64,000 nt of DNA, taken from positions 1,426,001 to 1,490,000 of the forward strand of contig NC_016751.1 in assembly GCF_000255135.1 (NCBI RefSeq), given 5' to 3'. The notes beneath the pieces are model-generated. The model did no database searches. It had not been told where the DNA came from and was given only the letters and a program-made list of their open reading frames with translations. Origin of the DNA: Marinitoga piezophila KA3 (GTDB taxonomy: Bacteria; Thermotogota; Thermotogae; Petrotogales; Petrotogaceae). Both the position numbers and the translations under genes were made by a program. Shown here one piece after another: positions 10,199 through 19,586 of this stretch (positions are counted from its first letter, which is position 1; each line of letters starts with the position of its first letter).

Positions 10199-11311
10199 AT
10201 GGATTTGTTAAATTATCAAAATATAAAAAAATGTCCGTATTTTGTTTCAAGTTATAAAAGGCCGGGGAAATACTTTGATATAGAATTAAATGGAGTAAAA
10301 ATTACAGCCAATTATGATGATTATGATAAAAGACGTAAGGTAATAAGGATATCGAGAGAATCAAGAAAATTAAAACTAAGTCATATATTTCATATAATTA
10401 GCGTATATCTTTACTTTAAAAAAAAGGGTAAAGAAGTACGCGGAGTTGAAATAACCTTAGAAAGCAAAATGCATTATTTTTCAGAAAGATGGATTATAAA
10501 AAAGCTTCCAACTTTTGAAAAAGAAATAGAAACCTTTAAACGATTAAATGAAAAAAATCCCGGCAATTATTGTAAATTCTGTAAATTAAAAAGCAGATGT
10601 CACAAAGAATTGCTTGAAAAAGGCAATCTAAATATAGTGCCAGGTATTTCAAAAAGTTACCTGAATCTTTTAAAGGATCTGGGAATTAATCCTTTAAAAA
10701 CAGTTGAAAAAAATAGAATTGAGCAGGTTCCTCCGCAGTTCAGGAAACCATTATATAACTTAAAATCATTAATGGAAAATAAACCTATAATAATAAATAA
10801 ATTTGATATTCCTGAGAAATACATAGTATATGATGTGGAAACTTATAAAGAACTTGATTTTCTTCATGGAATATTATATCAGGGAAAATATAAACCATTT
10901 TTAAATGTTCAGAATACAGATGATAACCTTGAAAAATTTTTGAAATTTTTAAAAGGAACAAAAGAGATAATTGTGCATTATGATGTATATGATATAAAAA
11001 GATTGCAATTAATTACCAAGAATCGTTCTCATTTATATAAATATCTCGATAAAATTGAAAACAGGTCATATGATTTATATGAAAAGATTCAAAAGAATGT
11101 GGCATTACCTGTAACTTCATACTCTTTAAAGGATATCAGTCGTTTCTTTGGATTTAAATGGAGAACAGACCTCAATGGATATGCAATATTTATTGAGTAT
11201 AAAAACTTTCTGCGTGGAAATAAGGAAAGTCTGGATAAAATAATTACATATAATGAAGATGATTGCAGAGCTACTGAAAAAATAATGAAAAGCTTAAAGG
11301 AGCTGATGTAA
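10199..11311 (+). CDS. TM0106-type RecB-like / RNase H-fold putative nuclease
   Basis: A 370-residue protein. The N-terminal half has KKCPYF (residues 11-16) and later YCKFCKLKSRC, a Cys pattern like the Fe-S cluster cysteines of RecB/Cas4-type nucleases. The C-terminal half looks like a DEDD RNase H-fold exonuclease: IVYDVET supplies Asp and Glu, HYDVYDIKRL another Asp, and TYNEDDCRAT the last Asp. The combination matches the TM0106/YprB-like family. Substrate and role are unknown. The gene follows glyS by 26 bases and overlaps era by one base (TAATG), so it is co-expressed with housekeeping genes. Confidence 0.75.
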   Translation: MDLLNYQNIKKCPYFVSSYKRPGKYFDIELNGVKITANYDDYDKRRKVIRISRESRKLKLSHIFHIISVYLYFKKKGKEVRGVEITLESKMHYFSERWIIKKLPTFEKEIETFKRLNEKNPGNYCKFCKLKSRCHKELLEKGNLNIVPGISKSYLNLLKDLGINPLKTVEKNRIEQVPPQFRKPLYNLKSLMENKPIIINKFDIPEKYIVYDVETYKELDFLHGILYQGKYKPFLNVQNTDDNLEKFLKFLKGTKEIIVHYDVYDIKRLQLITKNRSHLYKYLDKIENRSYDLYEKIQKNVALPVTSYSLKDISRFFGFKWRTDLNGYAIFIEYKNFLRGNKESLDKIITYNEDDCRATEKIMKSLKELM

Positions 11312-12213
11312 TGAAAAGCGGATTTGTTGCTGTAGCGGGAAAGCCTAATGTTGGGAAATCGACATTAATAAATGCATTAATGAAGAAAAAGGTTGTAATA
11401 GTTTCTGATAAACCACAGACTACAAGAAATAGGGTAAACTGTATCTTAAATACTGAAAATGCACAAATAGTATTGGTAGATACTCCGGGTATTCATAAAC
11501 CCTTGCATAAATTTGGGGAATATATGGTAAAGATAGCGGTTAATGCCTTAAAAAGCCAGGATATGGTTTTATTCCTTGTTGATCCTATTGATCAGGTGAG
11601 GGAATCAGATATTAATATAGCTAAAATAATAAAAGAATCAAATATCCCAACAATATTGGTAATAAATAAAATTGATGCAGCAACACCAGAGCAGGTTCAG
11701 GAAGCAGAAACAAGAATAAAAGAAGCTTTTGAAAATGCAAAAAATTTAATAGAAATAATAAAAATTTCAGCATTAACAGGTGAAAATCTTGAAGTCCTTA
11801 TGGATAAGATAATAGAAAATTTACCAGAAGGTCCACAATATTATCCAGAAGATATGGCAACAGACAGACCTCTTGCTTTTATGATTTCTGAATTAATCAG
11901 GGAGAAAATCTTCCATTTAACTTCAGAGGAAATTCCACATTCAACAGCTGTTGTTGTTGAGGAAATTACAGATAAAGAGGATCTGGTATATATTAGAGCT
12001 GAAATATATGTTGAAAGAAAGTCTCAAAAAGGTATTATAATAGGCCAAAATGGGCGTATGATAAAGAAGATAGGTATGCTTGCAAGGAAGGACATAGAAG
12101 CTTTATTAGACGATAAGGTATATCTTGATTTATATGTAAAAGTAAAAGAAAAATGGAGAAAAAAAGACTCGATAATCTTAAACACAATAGGATTAAAAGA
12201 TGATTTAGAATAA
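11311..12213 (+). CDS. era: GTPase Era
   Basis: A 300-residue GTPase of normal length that binds 16S rRNA and helps 30S subunit maturation. G1 is GKPNVGKST (residues 10-18), G3 is DTPG (57-60), G4 is NKID (119-122), and the C-terminal KH RNA-binding domain is marked by GIIIGQNGRMIKKIG. It starts on the last base of the preceding stop codon (TAATG). Confidence 0.98.
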   Translation: MKSGFVAVAGKPNVGKSTLINALMKKKVVIVSDKPQTTRNRVNCILNTENAQIVLVDTPGIHKPLHKFGEYMVKIAVNALKSQDMVLFLVDPIDQVRESDINIAKIIKESNIPTILVINKIDAATPEQVQEAETRIKEAFENAKNLIEIIKISALTGENLEVLMDKIIENLPEGPQYYPEDMATDRPLAFMISELIREKIFHLTSEEIPHSTAVVVEEITDKEDLVYIRAEIYVERKSQKGIIIGQNGRMIKKIGMLARKDIEALLDDKVYLDLYVKVKEKWRKKDSIILNTIGLKDDLE

Positions 12214-12248
12214 TTGTTTATTATATATATTTGACTGGGGGGGAAAAT

Positions 12249-13169
12249 GTGAAAAGAAAGATAATCCTTGACTGTGATCCTGGACACGATGATGCAGTGG
12301 CAATATTACTTGCAGGTATTTCAGAAAAAATAGATTTATTGGGAATAGTGTCTGTTGCAGGTAATTCATATGTAGAAAATACTACACGAAATGCATTAAT
12401 ACTTACGGAAATGGGAAAAATAAATGTTCCTGTCTTTCAGGGTTCTGCGAAACCTTTAATAAGAGATCAAATAGTGGCACCGGATATTCATGGAGAAAGT
12501 GGTCTGGAAGGAGCAAACCTTCCTTTACCTACAAAAAAGGTTGAAGAGAAAAATTACTTAGAATTTATGGCTGAAAAGGTAAAGGAAAATCCTGGCAAAA
12601 TAACCTTTGTTGCTGTGGGTCCTTTAACAAATATCGCCAAATTTGCTCTGAATTATCCGGAATTAGTTTCACAGGTAGAAGAACTGGTAATAATGGGTGG
12701 AGGAATAGAATTTGGAAATGTGAAACCGCGTGCGGAATTTAATATATATGCGGATCCAGAAGCAGCGCAAATAGTTTTTAATGCTGGTTTTAACCTTACA
12801 GTATTTCCACTTGATGTTACACATCAGGCAAAGATACATATGAATGAAATAAAAGAAATGCAAAAATTCAGTTCTGAGATAGTATCAAAGATGGGAATTT
12901 TATTGGAATTTTTTCACCAGACATATTATGATGTTTTTAAAATAGAAGGAGCACCTTTACATGATCCATGTACAATAGCTTATTTAATAAAACCGGAGTT
13001 ATTTGAATTCAAAGAATATTATGCTCAGGTTGAGGTAAAAGGCGAATTGACATATGGAGAAACAGTAGTTGATTACTGGCAATTTGAAAAACCAAATTCA
13101 AAGTGGGCATTGAAGGTAAATAGAGAAGAATTTATAAAATTATTATTTGAAGAATTAAAAAAATATTAG
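12249..13169 (+). CDS. Inosine-uridine preferring nucleoside hydrolase
   Basis: A ~306-residue nucleoside N-ribohydrolase that splits ribonucleosides into base and ribose. The Ca-binding N-terminal motif DCDPGHDDA (residues 8-16) is intact, as are GPLTNIA, VIMGGG, and the C-terminal HDPCTIAYLI. The start is taken at GTG 12249 behind a G-run (12237-12243); a TTG at 12231 lies upstream of that site and is less likely. It is the last gene of the long plus-strand run and is followed by a terminator. Confidence 0.93.
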   Translation: MKRKIILDCDPGHDDAVAILLAGISEKIDLLGIVSVAGNSYVENTTRNALILTEMGKINVPVFQGSAKPLIRDQIVAPDIHGESGLEGANLPLPTKKVEEKNYLEFMAEKVKENPGKITFVAVGPLTNIAKFALNYPELVSQVEELVIMGGGIEFGNVKPRAEFNIYADPEAAQIVFNAGFNLTVFPLDVTHQAKIHMNEIKEMQKFSSEIVSKMGILLEFFHQTYYDVFKIEGAPLHDPCTIAYLIKPELFEFKEYYAQVEVKGELTYGETVVDYWQFEKPNSKWALKVNREEFIKLLFEELKKY

Positions 13170-13180
13170 TAAATATAATA

Positions 13181-13217
13181 AAAAACAACAAAAGCCTATA
13201 TGGCTTTTGTTGTTTTT
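13181..13217. terminator. Bidirectional intrinsic terminator
   Basis: Inverted repeat AACAACAAAAGCC / GGCTTTTGTTGTT with a short loop, with an A-run on the left and a T-run on the right. It lies between the convergent nucleoside hydrolase gene and the MacB-like permease gene and can stop transcription from both sides. Confidence 0.9.
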
Positions 13218-13219
13218 TA

Positions 13220-14398
13220 TTATTCATATCTTAAAGAATCAACCGGGTTAAGTTTAGAAGCTTTTACAGCAGGAGACACTCCAAAAAATAGGCCTATACT
13301 CATAGAAATAAGAACAGTCATTATTATCTGATTAATATCAAAGAACGGAGTAATCTTTATTAATATACCAATACCTTTTGATACGTATAATCCTATAATA
13401 AGTCCAATTATTCCAGCCACTGTTGTTAAAAAGATTGATTCTGTTAAAAATTGCATAAGTATATTAGCGTTTGTAGCACCAATAGCTTTTTTTATACCAA
13501 TTTCACGAGTTCGTTCAGTAACAGAAACAAGCATTATATTCATAATACCTATACCGCCAACAAGCAATGAAATTCCAGCCACAATACCAAAAACAAGATT
13601 TAACATATTTGTTATTTCATTAACAGTTCCCAGCATCTCTGTTTGACTGTATATTTCAAAGTATTTTTTATCTTTTATCTTGTTTTTTAGAAAAAATTGA
13701 ATTTCTGCTTTTGCCTGTTCAATAACTGCTCCATTTTTGGCTTTGGCAAAAAATTCATTTATAGCATTGGTTTTTAAAATTCGTTCAATTAATGTAGTAT
13801 AAGGTATAAAGATACTATTAGCGACATTGAGGAACATGTTAATGTCTTTTTTCTTTAAAACGCCTACAACTTTTAATTTTATAACTCTGTCTTTAATTTT
13901 TAATTTTATATATTTTCCTATTGGGAATTCATGTTTAAACAATTTTTGAGCTATATTTTCTCCTATCATAGCAACCATTAAACGTGCTTTATTATCGGCG
14001 TCATTTATTAATCGCCCTTGTAATATTTCCAATTTATATAATTTTATAAAATCATTTGTTGTTCCAAATGTTTGACCGGGAAATTTGTTTTTTCTGTATG
14101 ATGCTTCTGCAAAACTTGATATATTAGGAGTTATTTCGGAAATATATTGAGAATTTTTTTTGAAAGTCTCTAATTCTTTTATAGTAATTTTTTCTTTAGG
14201 AGAATAAGCATATGCGATAATTATATTGGATCCAATGGATTCAATATCTTTTTTTACTGAATATGTAGCTCCATTTCCAAGAGATAATACAACTATAACA
14301 GCCATTACACCTATTATTATTCCAAGCATTGATAAAAATGATCGCATTTTATTTCCAAATAATGATCTGAAAGCTTCTTTTATCATTTCTATAATCAT
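13220..14398 (-). CDS. MacB/FtsX-type ABC transporter permease
   Basis: A 392-residue permease of the MacB type without a fused ATPase. It has one N-terminal membrane helix (residues ~20-42), a large extracytoplasmic MacB core domain, and three C-terminal helices, with VTERTREIGIKKAIGAT in the usual place before the last two. These permeases work with a separate ATPase as mechanotransmission exporters, coupling ATP use to extrusion through a periplasmic adaptor and TolC. It overlaps the upstream ATPase gene by 4 bases (ATGA). Confidence 0.92.
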   Translation of the reverse strand: MIIEMIKEAFRSLFGNKMRSFLSMLGIIIGVMAVIVVLSLGNGATYSVKKDIESIGSNIIIAYAYSPKEKITIKELETFKKNSQYISEITPNISSFAEASYRKNKFPGQTFGTTNDFIKLYKLEILQGRLINDADNKARLMVAMIGENIAQKLFKHEFPIGKYIKLKIKDRVIKLKVVGVLKKKDINMFLNVANSIFIPYTTLIERILKTNAINEFFAKAKNGAVIEQAKAEIQFFLKNKIKDKKYFEIYSQTEMLGTVNEITNMLNLVFGIVAGISLLVGGIGIMNIMLVSVTERTREIGIKKAIGATNANILMQFLTESIFLTTVAGIIGLIIGLYVSKGIGILIKITPFFDINQIIMTVLISMSIGLFFGVSPAVKASKLNPVDSLRYE

Positions 14399-15081
14399 TT
14401 GAAACTCTCCTTTTGTATTAATCCGTCTTTCAAATAAATATTATGTGTTCCAAGACTTTCTAAATCAGGATCGTGTGTAACAATAATTACAGTCATTCCA
14501 GATTTATTGAGATCTTTTAATATATTTATAATATCTTCACCGCTTTTTGAATCCAGATTTCCTGTGGGTTCATCTGCCAGTATATATTGTGGGTCATTTG
14601 CAAGTGCTCTTGCAATTGCAACTCTTTGCATTTGTCCTCCAGAAAGTTGCGAGGGTTTATGATGAATTCTATCACCTAATCCAACCATTTCCAATAATTC
14701 TTTGGCTTTTTTTCGTCTTTTAGAAGATGGAAGTCCTTTATAAATCATTGGTAATTCAACATTTTCCAATGCAGTAAGTTTTGGTAATAAATTAAATTGT
14801 TGAAATACAAAGCCTATTTTTTCTCGCCTGATACGGGCTAATTTTTTTTCTGAAAGATTACTTACATCCATATTGTCTACATATACTTTTCCAGAGGTTG
14901 GAGTATCAAGACACCCTATTATATGAAGAGTTGTAGATTTTCCAGAGCCAGAAGGTCCCATAATTATAACAAACTCTCCAGCTTTTATCTTAAAATTAAT
15001 CCCATCAAGTGCATTTACATTAACTTCTCCCATTTTATAGACCTTTTTAACATCTTTTACTTCAAAAATCACCTTTTCCAT
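14395..15081 (-). CDS. ABC transporter ATP-binding protein (MacB/LolD type)
   Basis: A 228-residue ATPase with Walker A GPSGSGKST (residues 42-50), signature LSGGQMQRVAIARAL, Walker B YILADEPTG and the switch His in IIVTHD. It is of the size and type that pairs with MacB/LolCDE permeases. It sits between the adaptor and the permease genes and overlaps the latter by ATGA. AGAAGGTGA precedes its ATG. Confidence 0.95.
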   Translation of the reverse strand: MEKVIFEVKDVKKVYKMGEVNVNALDGINFKIKAGEFVIIMGPSGSGKSTTLHIIGCLDTPTSGKVYVDNMDVSNLSEKKLARIRREKIGFVFQQFNLLPKLTALENVELPMIYKGLPSSKRRKKAKELLEMVGLGDRIHHKPSQLSGGQMQRVAIARALANDPQYILADEPTGNLDSKSGEDIINILKDLNKSGMTVIIVTHDPDLESLGTHNIYLKDGLIQKESFK

Positions 15082-15092
15082 TATTTCACCTT

Positions 15093-16073
15093 CTAAAAAA
15101 TGGAAAGATTTTTATCTGCAGCTTTAATCATTATTGTATCACCATCTTTTAATCCTTCTTTTACTTCTATAAAATCATCAGTAATTAATCCTATTTTTAT
15201 TTCTTTCTTTTCAATTTTTGGATTTCCATTTTCATCAACACCATTTTTGATTTTTACATAGGTTTTTTCATTTTCAAAAATTACAGCATCTGATGGAATT
15301 TTTATTATATCTGTAAGATTTAACGTTGTAATTTCACCTTCTGCAGTTGCTCCAAAGTAAATCTTTTTGTGTTTATCGCTATTTTTAGTAATGATTTTCG
15401 CTTTTATTTTCACTTTATCAGATGAACCTTTTTCAACAGTTCCTGGCGAAATATAGGAAATTACTCCCTCAAAATATTCCCCGGAAAGTCCATTGATTTT
15501 TAATTTTATTTTTTGATTTAATTTAATTTTATTATAGTCAAAAATGTCAATATATCCAATAAATTCTAATGTTGAATCATCTGCTATTATGCATAATTTT
15601 TGTTGAGAAGGCAAAATATCTCCTTTTCTTACATTTAATCCAAATATTATACCGTTGATAGGAGCTTTTATAAGCGTATTTTCATAATTTAGTTTAGCTT
15701 TTTCATAAGATAATTTTTTAATTTTTTCTTCCAATGTATTTGTACCCTTCACTTCTTCATAAGCTAATTGAGCATTTAACATGGAAATCTTATAGTCAAG
15801 ATCGTCCACTTTCAAAATTTTATCCCCTTTTCTTAGATACTGCCCGTTTTTAGTAAATATTTCCTTTACTTCTCCGCCTATTTTTGAGTATATTATATAG
15901 AAATTTTCAGGATATACATATCCGTCTACATTAATAAATTCCGTTAAATCCCCTTTTTTTACAACATATTCTATTTCATTATTTATATTTGAAAAAGCTT
16001 TATTTGCATTACAGGATATTAATATCATAATAAGAGCTAAAATAATAGAGATAACAATTATTTTTCTTTTCAT
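15093..16073 (-). CDS. MacA/HlyD-like periplasmic adaptor lipoprotein
   Basis: A 326-residue membrane fusion protein. The N-terminus carries a lipobox (ILISC, Cys21), so it is probably anchored as a lipoprotein. It contains a biotinyl-lipoyl-like half motif (GEVKEIFTKNGQYLRKGDKIL), a short helical hairpin of about 50 residues (shorter than in most adaptors), then LIKAPINGIIFGLNVRKGD, a beta-barrel and a membrane-proximal domain ending with IKEGLKDGD-like residues. It bridges the MacB-type permease and a TolC channel. It overlaps the upstream TolC-like gene by ATGA. Confidence 0.88.
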   Translation of the reverse strand: MKRKIIVISIILALIMILISCNANKAFSNINNEIEYVVKKGDLTEFINVDGYVYPENFYIIYSKIGGEVKEIFTKNGQYLRKGDKILKVDDLDYKISMLNAQLAYEEVKGTNTLEEKIKKLSYEKAKLNYENTLIKAPINGIIFGLNVRKGDILPSQQKLCIIADDSTLEFIGYIDIFDYNKIKLNQKIKLKINGLSGEYFEGVISYISPGTVEKGSSDKVKIKAKIITKNSDKHKKIYFGATAEGEITTLNLTDIIKIPSDAVIFENEKTYVKIKNGVDENGNPKIEKKEIKIGLITDDFIEVKEGLKDGDTIMIKAADKNLSIF

Positions 16074-17368
16074 CTATTTAATTCCTCCTCAAAAATACTT
16101 ATAATATCATATCCAAGGACATTATATAATGTAAGTTTATCAAATAACAGTTCAGCTTTTATTCTTTCATATTCAAAATGTGTTTTTAACATATTTATTT
16201 TTTCAAGTTTTAATTCATTTAAACTCAAATATCCTTTCTCGTATTGTTTTTTTGCAGTTTCATAATTGATTTCAGAAATCTGCTTTTCAAGATCAATACT
16301 TTTAAGCTGTAATTCGTCGTTATTTATTTTCTCCTGGATGTTTTTTATTTCGGTGAAAATAGCATTTAATTTGTTCTTATATTTTTTTAATGAAATAATA
16401 TAATCCATATCCATGCTTTTTTTCGTATTTTGTCGATAGTTGTTATCAAATATATTGTATGAAAAATTTAAAAATATTGTTGTATCTGTTTTATAGCTAT
16501 TGGTTAAATCGTTTTTATTATAATTCATTAAAATTCCCATATTTATATCAGGAAGATCATAAACAAATTTTCTTTTGAGCTTTGCTTTGTTTTTTTCAAC
16601 TTCAAGAAGAGCAGCTCTTATATCTTCTCTATTTAATGGAATTTCCGTTATTGTTGAGGGCATAGAGAGTTCAATTAATATAACATCGGGGATATTATAT
16701 TCTTTAATTTTATTAATAGATATCTGCAGATTATTAATAGATATCTTTTCATTTAAATAATTTTTTTGAAGAGTTAGATATTCTATTTTTCCAATAATGC
16801 CTTTTACATACTTCTTTTTAGCCTCATAGAACAATTGTTTCCTTATTTCAAAAGCTTCTTTTTGAAGATTTAATAAATTACTATAATAATTATAATAATA
16901 AGCGTTTTTTAAAGTATTTATAAATAGAGAATTTTTTAAATTTTTTAATTCCCATTTTGTGGATAATAATAAAATCTTTTTATCTATATTATTTAAATCA
17001 TCAAAAGAAAATAATTTTTTAGAAATGCTAACAGAGTAAGAATTATTATTGTTGTTAAAATCAGACGTATATTTGAGGGTTCCAATAATATCAAAACCAT
17101 AAATTTTCATATTTAAAGATAAAGGAATTTCAAGTTGCTTAAAATTATTGTTGTCGTAAAATCTGCTTGTAAATACACCTTCATTGATACCTATATTTTT
17201 TAAGATAGATTCTTCCATTTTTAGATTATTCAAAGCATTATTATAAGAATTTAAAGCCATTAAATATTGAGTATCATTTTCTATTTTTTCAACTATTTTA
17301 TCAACGAAATTTGCAAATATTGTAAGGGTCAATAATGTCCAGAATAAAATTAAAAAGCTTTTTTTCAT
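16070..17368 (-). CDS. TolC-family outer-membrane efflux protein
   Basis: A 432-residue protein with a signal peptide (KKSFLILFWTLLTLTIFA) and long alternating helical regions in two similar halves, as in TolC/OEP proteins. Features seen are YYNYYSNLLNLQKEAFEIRK, KKKYVKGIIGKIEYLTLQ and, in the second half, AKKQYEKGYLSLNELKLEK, the classical OEP pattern where a Gly precedes the loop. TolC proteins form the outer-membrane exit duct. The position directly upstream of the adaptor gene supports a role in this exporter. Confidence 0.85.
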   Translation of the reverse strand: MKKSFLILFWTLLTLTIFANFVDKIVEKIENDTQYLMALNSYNNALNNLKMEESILKNIGINEGVFTSRFYDNNNFKQLEIPLSLNMKIYGFDIIGTLKYTSDFNNNNNSYSVSISKKLFSFDDLNNIDKKILLLSTKWELKNLKNSLFINTLKNAYYYNYYSNLLNLQKEAFEIRKQLFYEAKKKYVKGIIGKIEYLTLQKNYLNEKISINNLQISINKIKEYNIPDVILIELSMPSTITEIPLNREDIRAALLEVEKNKAKLKRKFVYDLPDINMGILMNYNKNDLTNSYKTDTTIFLNFSYNIFDNNYRQNTKKSMDMDYIISLKKYKNKLNAIFTEIKNIQEKINNDELQLKSIDLEKQISEINYETAKKQYEKGYLSLNELKLEKINMLKTHFEYERIKAELLFDKLTLYNVLGYDIISIFEEELNR

Positions 17369-17381
17369 AATCTACACCTCA

Positions 17382-18407
17382 TTAATTTAAAGAGATGATT
17401 TCTTCAATACAACTCTCAAAATCGCTTCCTTCTAAGGATATAAGATCTATATAAACTGAAACAACTTCATTATATTTTAAGGTTATTTGATTTAATGTGG
17501 AAAGATAATCAATCTTTAATTGATTATACTGTGTTTTTTCAATAAGTCCATTTTTTAATTTCATTTCAGCATTTTTTAATTGTAATTTGATATATTCCTG
17601 TTGAAGTTTATTTATTCTAATTTCATTCAGCAAACTGTTAAATCTGTTTATTAAGTCATTTATTTGTTTTTCTTTTAAATTTTTAACTTTTAAAAGATTA
17701 TATTGCCCTTTTTTAAATTCTATTTCTTTCTTTTTTAGTTCAAATCCGCTTAGAATATCTTTTGTGGCATTAAATTCTTCTTCCAGAATTTCATAATTTA
17801 GCATTTGCCTTTTTAAATCAATATCATTATTCATTAATGATTTAATATCAAAGTGTTTTTTGGTTATTTTATCCTCATTTACAACAATATTATTTAAATT
17901 TATTTGCGAAATTCCACAAAACTTTTTGAATTCATCTATTATATTGTTATATTTTTCATTTATCGTATCATATATGTACTTAGCGTTTTTTAGTTGATAT
18001 TCAGCATTTAATAATTCTATTTTGCTTATGAGATTTTTATTGTATAATTTTTGAGATTTTTCATAGTTATATTTAGCATTTTCGTAGTTTAATTTTTTAA
18101 TATTTAAATCTCTTGCAGTTACATCAAGATTGAATAGATAATTTAAAAATCTTTTGTATAAATCCTTTTGTGTATTTAAATAATACCCGGTTTTATCTAA
18201 ATGCATTATTTCACTTTTTATTAATGCTATAGTACTATCTGCTGTGATTCTGGCATTTTCATATTCCATAAGTTGTTCTTCCCTGCTTAACTCATTTAAC
18301 AGATAATCCACGTTATTTTCTTTGAAAGAAGAGATATAATCTTTAATTCCTTCTGCATAAACAATAACGGTACCAATTAAAAGTAAAATAACAAAAAACT
18401 TTTTCAC
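17382..18407 (-). CDS. TolC-like outer-membrane protein, second copy, short
   Basis: A 341-residue protein with a signal peptide (KKFFVILLLIGTVIVYAEG) and coiled helical repeats such as YNKNLISKIELLNAEYQLK and MKLKNGLIEKTQYNQLK, typical of the TolC family. It is shorter than most TolC proteins and appears poor in beta-strand insertions, so it may be a partner rather than a full channel. GTG 18407 is chosen because AAGGAG (18420-18415) precedes it and because the likely promoter (18484-18457) lies downstream of the more distal in-frame start at 18488. Confidence 0.75.
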   Translation of the reverse strand: MKKFFVILLLIGTVIVYAEGIKDYISSFKENNVDYLLNELSREEQLMEYENARITADSTIALIKSEIMHLDKTGYYLNTQKDLYKRFLNYLFNLDVTARDLNIKKLNYENAKYNYEKSQKLYNKNLISKIELLNAEYQLKNAKYIYDTINEKYNNIIDEFKKFCGISQINLNNIVVNEDKITKKHFDIKSLMNNDIDLKRQMLNYEILEEEFNATKDILSGFELKKKEIEFKKGQYNLLKVKNLKEKQINDLINRFNSLLNEIRINKLQQEYIKLQLKNAEMKLKNGLIEKTQYNQLKIDYLSTLNQITLKYNEVVSVYIDLISLEGSDFESCIEEIISLN

Positions 18408-18456
18408 AATCCCACTCCTTTCATAATGTGAATAAATTCTTTTTTCTCGATATAAT

Positions 18457-18484
18457 ATTATATCATTTTTTTCTATGGTTTCAA
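18457..18484 (-). promoter_or_regulatory. Promoter of the TolC/MacAB operon
   Basis: TTGAAA (18484-18479), 16-base spacer, TATAAT (18462-18457) on the minus strand, about 40 bases before the proposed GTG start at 18407. It would drive the two TolC-like genes, adaptor, ATPase and permease as one unit. Confidence 0.6.
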
Positions 18485-18616
18485 CCATAAAAATAAAATT
18501 TAACTGAAAATTAACAAAAAAATTTAAAAATAATCTTGTAATTTACTTTTTATCGTATTATATGAATTTGTCAATATTAGTGTTTTTTAAATAAAGTAAA
18601 ATTGAAACAGAATAAT

Positions 18617-18649
18617 AAAAAGCCTGATTCATAATGAATCAGGCTTTTT
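18617..18649 (-). terminator. Intrinsic terminator after the phosphate butyryltransferase gene
   Basis: Perfect inverted repeat AAAAAGCCTGATTC / GAATCAGGCTTTTT with a 5-base loop, located just past the stop of the minus-strand gene ending at 18668. Read on the minus strand it ends in a T-run. Confidence 0.9.
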
Positions 18650-18667
18650 GTTTATTAAACTTATAAA

Positions 18668-19558
18668 TTATTTTTCTGATTTTAATACAGCAAGTGCAAG
18701 TGATGCAAGTTTTGACTCGGCTGTGTCAGCTCTTGATACAATAACTATAGGAGCTTTTGCACCTAAAACAAGACCAGCTATTTTACCGTTTGCCAGGTAA
18801 ACAGCAGCTTTTCCAAGAACATTACCAGCATGAATATCTGGTACAACAAGGATATCTGCATGACCAGCAACATCGCTTTTAATCTTTTTGATTTTTGCTG
18901 CCATTTCGCTCAATGCATTGTCCAATGCCAAAGGTCCGTCAACTGTACAGCCTTTAATTTGACCTCTTTTGTTCATTTGTGTGATAATTGCTGCATCCAT
19001 TGTCTCTGGCATATCTGGATTTACAACTTCAACAGCGGCTAATAATGCAACCTTTGGATTTTCAATTCCCATTGAATGAGCTAATTCAACAGCGTTATTG
19101 ATTATAGCAACCTTTTGATCTAATGTAGGTTTTATTATCATTCCACCGTCTGTTACTAATTTTAATGAATCAAGTGCATCTGTTTCAACTATTGCTACAT
19201 GGCTTAATACGCTTCCTGTTCTAAGACCCCATTCTTTATTTAATACAGCTTTTAATAATTTTGATGTTTTTATTAAACCTTTCATTACAATATCTGCTGC
19301 ACCTGAAGAAACTAATCTAACTCCCTGTTCTGCGGCTTCTTCTTCTGTTTTTGCGTCGATTATATCGAATTCTTTTCCTAATTCCTTTAAATTTTCTTCA
19401 ATAATTTCTTTGTTACCAACTAATACAGGTTCTACAAAACCTTCGTCGTATGCGGCAGAAACAGCCTTTAAAGCTTCTTTATCTTCTGCACCAACTACTA
19501 CAACCCTTTTTTTGTTTACTGTTTTTGCTTTTTCAATAACATCTTTTAAAGTTCTCAA
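18668..19558 (-). CDS. Phosphate butyryltransferase / phosphate acyltransferase
   Basis: A ~296-residue enzyme of the phosphate acetyl/butyryltransferase family, which moves acyl groups between CoA and phosphate. Typical stretches are VLVGN near residue 45, SSGAADIVMKGLIKTSKLLKAVL, LSHVAIVE, VTDGGMIIKPTLDQKV, LLAAVEVVNPDMPET, and the C-terminal ADILVVPDIHAGNVLGKA. A TTG at 19558 is taken as start, with GGGGG (19572-19568) upstream; an ATG at 19597 would overlap the upstream gene and adds residues the family lacks. No butyrate kinase gene lies next to it, so the physiological substrate is open. Confidence 0.88.
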   Translation of the reverse strand: MRTLKDVIEKAKTVNKKRVVVVGAEDKEALKAVSAAYDEGFVEPVLVGNKEIIEENLKELGKEFDIIDAKTEEEAAEQGVRLVSSGAADIVMKGLIKTSKLLKAVLNKEWGLRTGSVLSHVAIVETDALDSLKLVTDGGMIIKPTLDQKVAIINNAVELAHSMGIENPKVALLAAVEVVNPDMPETMDAAIITQMNKRGQIKGCTVDGPLALDNALSEMAAKIKKIKSDVAGHADILVVPDIHAGNVLGKAAVYLANGKIAGLVLGAKAPIVIVSRADTAESKLASLALAVLKSEK

Positions 19559-19586
19559 CCTGAATTCCCCCTTTATATAAGAGTTT

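Noticed and set aside
18408-18488. Longer N-terminus for the short TolC-like protein
   Set aside because: The added codons overlap a good promoter and precede the signal peptide, which would be internal.
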